Source: a candidate division WOR-1 bacterium RIFOXYB2_FULL_46_45 (lineage in GTDB: Bacteria > Margulisbacteria > WOR-1 > XYC2-FULL-46-14). From it: 64,000 nt of DNA. The stretch covers positions 496,001-560,000 of the forward strand of contig MEUE01000001.1 in NCBI GenBank assembly GCA_001771585.1. Reading direction: 5' to 3'. Position numbers and translations under genes: made by a program. The notes beneath the pieces are model-generated. The model ran no database searches and had not been told where the DNA came from. It worked only from the letters and a program-made list of their open reading frames with translations. Below, piece after piece: positions 59,406 to 64,000 of this stretch (positions within the stretch are counted from its first letter, which is position 1; every line of letters starts with the position of its first letter).

Positions 59406-59997
59406 ATTTTTTAATCAAAAACACCGCTTCGGCCGCCAGCAGATTCGCCAGGAAGGGATGAACCGATTCAAAATGTTCGCCAAAGTAGCGCTGTTTTAAA
59501 ACCGTGATCCCCTGATCTTTACAAAGAAGCTGAAAATCTTTGACGGTCATAAAATGGATATTGGGAGTGTCGTACCACATATGCGGCATCGCCTTTGACA
59601 TCGGCATCCTGCCCTGAAAAAAAAGATAAAAACGCGGGGTCAAGTGCGCAAAATTGGGAAACCCGACAATGACTTTTTTGGAAAGCCGCAGCATCGAAAG
59701 CAAAACCTCCAGCGGCCGGTGCAGGGCCTGGAGAGTGTCGTTTAAAATCGCGTAATCGAAGGTCTTGTCGGGAAAATCTTTCAATCCCTCCCCTTGATCG
59801 ACGTTTGACTGGATCACCGACAGCCCTTTGGTGATGCAAAGGTCCAAACTTTTCGCATCGTTGTCGACCCCCACCCCGTGGACATTTTTTTCTTTGATCA
59901 ACCGGTCAAGCAAAAGGCCCTCCCCGCAGCCGACGTCCAGCACCCGGCTCCCCGGCTCCACCCATTTGACAATCTGGTCGTAATCGGGCTTAAACAT
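59404..59997 (-). CDS. metW: MetW: methionine biosynthesis methyltransferase-like protein
   Basis: MetW works with MetX in methionine biosynthesis. From ATG 59997 it has 197 residues: [21 protein letters not shown] near residue 14, [20 protein letters not shown] near 40, [20 protein letters not shown] near 64, [17 protein letters not shown] near 85 and the MetW signature [24 protein letters not shown] split around 107-130. A GGAGG in the metX end precedes the ATG, and the genes overlap by 8 nt. The 3' end touches the palindromic element. Confidence 0.94.
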   Translation of the reverse strand: MFKPDYDQIVKWVEPGSRVLDVGCGEGLLLDRLIKEKNVHGVGVDNDAKSLDLCITKGLSVIQSNVDQGEGLKDFPDKTFDYAILNDTLQALHRPLEVLLSMLRLSKKVIVGFPNFAHLTPRFYLFFQGRMPMSKAMPHMWYDTPNIHFMTVKDFQLLCKDQGITVLKQRYFGEHFESVHPFLANLLAAEAVFLIKK

Positions 59998-60958
59998 TTG
60001 ACAAAAAACCTCCGATAATTGTTTTAAGCTGGGGATCATCAAGTAAAAAAGCGTCGTGGCCGGCGGTTGATCCGATATTGCGGTAGGAGACATTGATCGA
60101 GTTGGTCTTCAGCGCCTTAACGATCTCCCACGACTGGTAGGCCGGGAAGAGCCAATCCGAGGTAAAAGAGACGACCATGAATTTGATCTCTTTTGAACCG
60201 GCAAACGCCTCCGCCAATCCGTTATAGTTTTCGGCAAGATCAAACCGGTCGATCGCTTTGGTGATGCTGACGTAGGAATTGGCATCAAAGCGCTTGGTAA
60301 AGCTTGATCCCTGATGCTTCAGGTAGCTTTCAACTTCAAATTCAACCCCCCCCTCTTTCTGCCGCCGGCCGAATTTTTTATGCATCGCTTCATCCGATAG
60401 ATAGGTGATATGTCCGATCATCCTTGCCACCGCCAGGCCGTCTTTGGGATTTAGCATAATGGCGTGGCGGCCGACTTCGTTGAAAGCGATCCCCTGGGCC
60501 GAAAGCTTTGTTGTGGTAGCTATGGGGATGACCGATTTTACCATTTGAGGATAGGCGACCGACCACTGCAGTCCCTGCATCCCCCCCATTGAACCGCCGA
60601 TGACCGAAAGGAGCCTTGAAATACCCAAGTGATCAATTAATTTTTTCTGGGCGTTGACCATGTCGCTAATGGTGATCGATGGAAAGGGCTGGACCGTCGC
60701 CGGGCCGGTTGAACCATAACAGCCGCCGATGACATTGGAACAGATGACAAAATATTTTTTTGTATCGATCGGCTTCCCCTCTCCCACCATTTTCCCCCAC
60801 CATTCCACGACATTTGAATCGCCGGACAAAGCGTGGCAAATCAAAATGGCGTTGCTTTTCTCTTTGTTTAGAGTGCCGAAAGTTTGGTAGGCGATCGTGA
60901 CCGGAGCCAAGGTCTCTCCCGATTTGAGTTTGAGCTCGTTGAACTTAAAATCCAACAT
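59990..60958 (-). CDS. metX: Homoserine O-acetyltransferase
   Basis: MetX activates homoserine for methionine synthesis. From ATG 60958 it has 322 residues. It is an alpha/beta hydrolase with nucleophile Ser in [13 protein letters not shown] near residue 118, catalytic Asp in [13 protein letters not shown] near 270 and His in AGHDAFLLD near 305. CHALSGDS near 46 and GGCYGSTGP near 80 are family motifs. TATAAT on the reverse strand (60968-60973) lies 9 nt upstream, inside the spacer to ssrA. Whether acetyl or succinyl is transferred cannot be fixed by eye; acetyl is usual for the MetX-MetW pair. Confidence 0.94.
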   Translation of the reverse strand: MLDFKFNELKLKSGETLAPVTIAYQTFGTLNKEKSNAILICHALSGDSNVVEWWGKMVGEGKPIDTKKYFVICSNVIGGCYGSTGPATVQPFPSITISDMVNAQKKLIDHLGISRLLSVIGGSMGGMQGLQWSVAYPQMVKSVIPIATTTKLSAQGIAFNEVGRHAIMLNPKDGLAVARMIGHITYLSDEAMHKKFGRRQKEGGVEFEVESYLKHQGSSFTKRFDANSYVSITKAIDRFDLAENYNGLAEAFAGSKEIKFMVVSFTSDWLFPAYQSWEIVKALKTNSINVSYRNIGSTAGHDAFLLDDPQLKTIIGGFLSNV

Positions 60959-60980
60959 ACGGGATATATTATAACACAAG

Positions 60981-61369
60981 TGGAGCAGAGGGGAGTCGAA
61001 CCCCTGTCCGAAATGAACGATGCGGAAGCGTCTACGAGCGTAGTTCCTGTTTTTTATCTCGCCTTGAGGTTGACCCGAAACGAGGTCTTCTCAAAGCCAG
61101 TCCGCGTTTTAGTTTCTCCGGTTCTCCCGCGGGCGGAAGGCCGAATAGCCGGTATAATTACACTCTTATCCAATCCTGCCGGCAGAACTGGCGAGTGTGG
61201 ACGCTAAGCTGTTAAGCCGCGGCCATTGCCAACTGAGGCGCAGGGCCGAAAACAGCCGCTACGGCATCAGCTAACTTTGCAAAAATGTTTTTTGCGTTTG
61301 TTTTTGCCACCAAGTTTTACGAGATTAGATGACATGCTCGGCTCGCTGCCGCCGCCCCGAAATCACCCC
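60981..61369 (-). ncRNA. ssrA: tmRNA
   Basis: The reverse strand begins GGGGTGATTTCGG and ends with a T arm GGGGTTCGACTCCCC and CTGCTCC, the alanine-tRNA-like part of tmRNA, with GC/GU pairs between the ends. CTCGTAAAA...GGTGGC precedes the resume codon. Translating from GCA at 61307 gives a tag that starts AKTNAKNIF and ends QLAMAAA before TAA at 61212, about 31 residues. This is much longer than the usual 8-15 residues but keeps the hydrophobic Ala-rich end recognised by proteases. It is one-piece, not permuted. SmpB is encoded 0.7 kb upstream on the same strand. Confidence 0.93.
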
Positions 61370-61371
61370 GT

Positions 61372-61415
61372 CAATACCCTTACTGCCCCGTACCCCGACT
61401 ACGTCGGGGAATTTC
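61372..61415 (-). other. Hairpin between the 147-aa gene and ssrA
   Basis: CCCCGAC-GTA-GTCGGGG (7-bp stem) at about 61395-61411 lies between the upstream gene and the tmRNA 5' end. No T-run follows, so it may be a processing or weak termination site. Confidence 0.4.
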
Positions 61416-61440
61416 AAATGACAAATGACAAAATCCAAAT
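61416..61440. repeat. Dispersed AAATGACAAATGACAAAATC repeat, intergenic copy
   Basis: Its 25 bp are identical to a stretch within the phosphomutase gene (17204-17234, reverse orientation). Here it lies directly after the stop of the 147-residue protein gene. Confidence 0.8.
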
Positions 61441-61883
61441 TATTGCAATTCGTTATTGATTAGGCCAAAGAATTCTTTGAGCTGTTCTTCGGTCATTTGG
61501 GATTCCAAAAGCTTGCCAAATTCTTCCCACCCTTCCGCTTCTTCCATCAGATCCTTGTTTTTCTTGATCTCCTCAATCGTCTCCTCAATCTCTTTTTGTA
61601 TCCGGCGGTTCGCCTCTTCCATCGCCGCCTGGGGATTGGTCATCCCGGTCTCGTCAACTACTCTCCTTATGATCTCTTCAAAAGAGAGCTCTTTTTCTTT
61701 TGCCTCTTTCGCCGCGACCGAAAGGGCTACCGCAATGGCATGGGAATCGAGCTCCGGCCCGCGTCCGGTCCCCTGTGTTTGCTGCCCTTTTCCGGTTCTG
61801 GCATCCGTACCCTCTACCTTACTTCTATCTTTGCCGTGTGGTGCCGGGATGGGATTCGGAACCTGCCCGTGGACTCTAAACAT
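61440..61883 (-). CDS. Hypothetical acidic helical protein (147 aa)
   Basis: I do not recognise this protein. Residues 1-45 are Pro/Gly-rich and probably disordered (VPNPIPAPHGKDRSKVEG). The rest is strongly helical and acidic (AKEAKEKELSFEEIIRRVVD, RIQKEIEETIEEIKKNKDLM). It overlaps the 62-residue protein gene by 8 nt, which in turn overlaps smpB by 4 nt, so all three are cotranslated. It may be a trans-translation or stress accessory, but that is from context only. Confidence 0.6.
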   Translation of the reverse strand: MFRVHGQVPNPIPAPHGKDRSKVEGTDARTGKGQQTQGTGRGPELDSHAIAVALSVAAKEAKEKELSFEEIIRRVVDETGMTNPQAAMEEANRRIQKEIEETIEEIKKNKDLMEEAEGWEEFGKLLESQMTEEQLKEFFGLINNELQ

Positions 61884-62064
61884 GTTTTTGCTCCTTAAGG
61901 ACCGCGCCGGCCAGAACCGTCGATAGTTTTCTGGCTATGGCCTCTACTTTAGAATTTTTGTCGCCCAAGAGCGCGCGCAGTTCCTTTTTGACCATCAACT
62001 GTGCCATCCGCCGCACATCCGCCCCGGAATAACTTTTATGGTTATTATTAATATTATTGATCAT
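61876..62064 (-). CDS. Small helical protein (62 aa) in the smpB operon
   Basis: A 62-residue protein (MINNINNNHKSYSGADVRRM, AIARKLSTVLAGAVLKEQ). The N-terminus is Asn-rich, the rest is helical and basic. Its start overlaps the smpB stop by 4 nt (ATGA). I know no matching family. Confidence 0.6.
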   Translation of the reverse strand: MINNINNNHKSYSGADVRRMAQLMVKKELRALLGDKNSKVEAIARKLSTVLAGAVLKEQKHV

Positions 62065-62534
62065 CTGCTTCCCTTCTTCAGAGCGTTCTCTATTTCGCGA
62101 ACGTTCATTTTTTTCTTTAGTGTTTCTCTCTTTTCGAATAATTTTTTAGCCTTTCCAAGGCCTATTTCAACCTTTATCCAATCGCCCTCTATGAAGAGCT
62201 TCAACGGAACCGCCGTCATCCCCCGTTCATTTATCCTGCTACTGATCTTTAAAATTTCACCCTTTTTTAAGAGCAGCTTCCTCTTCCGATCCGGCCTCCC
62301 ATCCCCCTGATCCTCTGATGTTCTGATATTCTGATATTCTGATACATGCATATTATATAGCCAAAGTTCTTCTTTATCAACTCGAACAAAAGAATCTTTA
62401 AAATTCACCCTCCCTAGGCGGATCGATTTTACCTCGGCACCCGACAAGACCAGTCCGGCTTTCCAGGTCTCGGTGATGTTGAAATCATGGAACGCGCGGC
62501 GGTTTGAGATGATTGGTTTGTAGTAGTTGGCCAT
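62061..62534 (-). CDS. smpB: SsrA-binding protein SmpB, with octamer-repeat insertion
   Basis: SmpB binds the tRNA-like part of tmRNA and is essential for trans-translation. The product has 157 residues. PIISNRRAFHDFNITETWKA, GLVLSGAEVKSIRLGRVNFKDSFV, KRKLLLKKGEI and TAVPLKLFIEGDWIKVEIGLGKAKK are the family motifs. Between NMHVS and RKRKLLL, where most SmpB have about 12 residues with DPxRxRKLL, this protein has EYQNIRTSEDQGDGRPD encoded by the (NNATCAGA)n repeat. TATAAT on the reverse strand lies 8 nt before the ATG, so the mRNA is probably leaderless. Confidence 0.95.
   Translation of the reverse strand: MANYYKPIISNRRAFHDFNITETWKAGLVLSGAEVKSIRLGRVNFKDSFVRVDKEELWLYNMHVSEYQNIRTSEDQGDGRPDRKRKLLLKKGEILKISSRINERGMTAVPLKLFIEGDWIKVEIGLGKAKKLFEKRETLKKKMNVREIENALKKGSR
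62307..62345. repeat. Octamer tandem repeat (NNATCAGA)n inside smpB
   Basis: Five units on the reverse strand, GTATCAGA, ATATCAGA, ATATCAGA, ACATCAGA, GGATCAGG. They encode SEYQNIRTSEDQ, a period of 8 residues per three units. The same family lies at 11643-11686. Confidence 0.8.
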
Positions 62535-62548
62535 GATTATTGATTATA

Positions 62549-62599
62549 CAATAAAAAGGGGGCAACCGGCTCGCCTCGCTGAGCTTGGCGAAGCGGGCC
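62549..62599 (-). terminator. Probable terminator of the 62614 gene; contains a 22-bp repeat
   Basis: On the reverse strand GGCCCGCTTCGC and GCGAGGCGAGCC form a hairpin with two mismatched or wobble pairs, followed by GGTTGCCCCC and TTTTT. The segment 62549-62570 is identical over 22 bp to 63880-63901, the 3' arm of the terminator at the end of the window. Confidence 0.55.
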
Positions 62600-62613
62600 T
62601 GTCCTTAGACAAA

Positions 62614-63843
62614 TTACAAACAATGCCAGGGCAACGCGATGATGTTTTCGGCTAAAACCTCTTTTTTGCCGCCCATGGTAATCACATAGCCCTTGTCCGC
62701 AAGATCACCATAATCTTTTAAGAAACTTTTTAGCCCCAGCAATTCCGATTGGGCGATGTTGTTTGACGCTTTTATTTCTATAGGTATAATCTTATCCTCC
62801 AAATCTATGACGCAATCGACCTCCGCCCCTCCGGAAGTCCTCCAATAATAAACCTTGTAAGCTTTGCCAAGAGAACGGATCCTTCTGATAATTTCCAGCA
62901 TTACCGCGTGTTCAAAAAGACGGCCCTTTTGGGCATTGACCAGTTTTTGGCTTAAAGGAAGGCGAGATAAAGCATTCCTGACGCCAAGGTCAAAGAAATA
63001 ATATCTTGATGAAGATAAAATCCTTTTCCGCGCATTTTTCAAATAAGGATCAACTCTTTCAACAACAAGGGTATCTTCCAAAATACGATAAAACTCTTTA
63101 ATTGCCGGCTGGCTCACTCCGGATTCGTTGGATAATTTTGTAAAGTTAGGGTTTGTCCCAGATTCGTTGGCGGCCAATTCCAAAAAGCGGGAAAAGGCCC
63201 CGATTTTCCGGCTTAAAGCTTCCGCCCGGATCTCTTCTTCCAGGTATATACTGGTATAACTCTTTAAAAAATCTTCTTTGTCTTTAGCCGGAAGCATGAC
63301 AATGCCGGGAAGCGAACCATAAACCAGGCTCTCTTCAAAGGATGACCAGCCGGATTTATTGATATTTTTAATGGCAAGCGGCTTGATCGTATTCTCTTTG
63401 ATTAAACCCAATTCGCCCCAGGATAAGGGATCGAGGTGAAAGTACTTTACCCTGCCGGGGAGCAGGTTGGCGGAACTTTTTCTGATCTTCCTGGCCGAAG
63501 ATCCGGTTAAAATACAGGAAGCGGTTTTTTCGTCGATTAACATCTGTACTGCGTCAAAAATCTCCGGTATTTTCTGGGCTTCATCGATAAAAACATAGGG
63601 CTTGGGCGGCAAGGCCTTAACCTGTCCGATAATTTTTGACGGATTGGACTCCAGCTCAATCCTTAACTTGGGATTCTGCAGGGCATATTCCACCGTGTTT
63701 TTATGCCCTTTTAAAACTTCTTTTACAAGGGTCGTTTTTCCGGTTTGTCGTGGACCCAGTATTAACGCGGAGTAGCTATCCTTTATTAATTGGCTTATGT
63801 CCGCTTCCAGATAACGATGCAGATGCTTATTTTTACCTTGCAT
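62614..63843 (-). CDS. AAA_14/DUF4143 ATPase, second copy
   Basis: A 409-residue paralogue of the ATPase at 52406-53551. Walker A GPRQTGKTTLVKE near residue 27, Walker B YVFIDEAQKIPE near 82, sensor ILTGSSARKIRKSSANLLPGR near 107, and a C-terminal DUF4143 domain with YYWRTSGGAEVDCVID and IIPIEIKASNNI. The start at 63843 is chosen because a TATACT box ends 6 nt upstream; the longer frame runs into the terminator of the next gene. It stands alone between terminators. Its biological role is unknown. Confidence 0.9.
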   Translation of the reverse strand: MQGKNKHLHRYLEADISQLIKDSYSALILGPRQTGKTTLVKEVLKGHKNTVEYALQNPKLRIELESNPSKIIGQVKALPPKPYVFIDEAQKIPEIFDAVQMLIDEKTASCILTGSSARKIRKSSANLLPGRVKYFHLDPLSWGELGLIKENTIKPLAIKNINKSGWSSFEESLVYGSLPGIVMLPAKDKEDFLKSYTSIYLEEEIRAEALSRKIGAFSRFLELAANESGTNPNFTKLSNESGVSQPAIKEFYRILEDTLVVERVDPYLKNARKRILSSSRYYFFDLGVRNALSRLPLSQKLVNAQKGRLFEHAVMLEIIRRIRSLGKAYKVYYWRTSGGAEVDCVIDLEDKIIPIEIKASNNIAQSELLGLKSFLKDYGDLADKGYVITMGGKKEVLAENIIALPWHCL

Positions 63844-63879
63844 ATCTAAAGTATATGTTATTTTTGTCCGACTGTCAAG

Positions 63880-63921
63880 CAATAAAAAGGGGGCAACCGG
63901 CCTGTTTTCGGCTGCCCCCAT
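63880..63921 (-). terminator. Rho-independent terminator of the gene at the window end
   Basis: On the reverse strand GGGGGCAGCCG, an 8-nt loop region and CGGTTGCCCCC form a strong hairpin followed by TTTTT. It begins 7 nt after the stop codon of the partial gene. Confidence 0.85.
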
Positions 63922-63927
63922 GAAAAG

Positions 63928-64000
63928 TTACGCGACTAATCGGACCAGCTTTTCAATTATTTCAACATACTTCTGAGGCTCTTTTTTGTAGTCAGTTGTT
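63928..64000 (-). CDS. C-terminal end of an unidentified gene (truncated by window edge)
   Basis: The reverse strand reads ...TTDYKKEPQKYVEIIEKLVR, LVA and TAA at 63928. Only about 23 residues are visible, forming a charged helix. A strong terminator follows directly, which supports a real gene end. Nothing can be said of its function. Confidence 0.55.
   Translation of the reverse strand, partial: TTDYKKEPQKYVEIIEKLVRLVA

Overview
The window is dense bacterial chromosome with moderate GC, short spacers and many 1-25 nt gene overlaps. It reads as a diderm from an uncultivated Terrabacteria-type lineage. Three kinds of surface protein support this: PorV/UPF0164-like outer-membrane barrels, an SLH-domain protein with a long beta-rich body (OmpM-like), and a FlgD-like C-terminal domain. 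A Margulisbacteria/Saganbacteria (WOR-1) type genome fits best, but that is inference; no rRNA is present to decide it.

Layout. 1-4.7 kb (minus): the transcription/translation operon rpmG-trnW-secE-nusG-rplK-rplA-rplJ-rplL-rpoB (rpoB cut by the edge) behind a strong sigma70-type promoter. 4.7-11.6 kb: a 193-bp palindromic element, a SGNH-like lipoprotein, a Ser/Thr kinase, RmuC, an EamA-like protein and a UvrD/PcrA-type helicase-nuclease. 11.7-15.7 kb: four unrecognised genes, including two paralogues with a CYY...CKGKxTC N-terminus and a protein built of internal repeats. 15.7-24 kb: pyrR, phosphohexomutase, tadA, two tRNA-Ser, an RRM protein, a GH16 lipoprotein and several unknowns. 24-41.6 kb (minus): treZ and a split cfa gene, then a tightly packed run of about 14 genes for two-component signalling (two large PAS kinases, small kinases, five receiver proteins), an ExeA-like ATPase and exported surface proteins. 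41.7-49.8 kb: tautomerase, rarA, nfo, a PP2C phosphatase, larB-larC, rmlC, hisG and a Yip1-like protein. 49.8-59.2 kb (plus): outer-membrane and metallo-beta-lactamase proteins, an AAA/DUF4143 ATPase, an epimerase, a glycosyltransferase, an SLH protein and cstA. 59.2-64 kb (minus): a second copy of the palindromic element, metX-metW, tmRNA (ssrA), smpB with two small co-transcribed genes, and a second AAA/DUF4143 ATPase.

Main observations. (1) Seven genes, five of them of no known function plus a Ser/Thr kinase and a PP2C phosphatase, carry the same promoter, close to (T/G)(G/C)AA(A/G)TTT, exactly 12 nt, then NNCGATA(A/T/G) (GCGGATAA at one site). It resembles FliA/SigD (sigma28) promoters, yet no flagellar gene is visible. 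Together with the paralogue pair, this is the best candidate for an undescribed system. (2) About 18 other genes have a TATAAT-like box only 5-11 nt before the start codon and no Shine-Dalgarno site, which implies widespread leaderless mRNAs; rarA and a tautomerase share a 19-nt palindromic bidirectional promoter. (3) Two 190-bp imperfect palindromes 54 kb apart align arm to arm. (4) Short dispersed repeats are inserted in frame in pgm and smpB. (5) The tmRNA encodes an unusually long tag of about 31 residues. (6) A PorV-like gene is broken by one amber codon and cfa by a frameshift.
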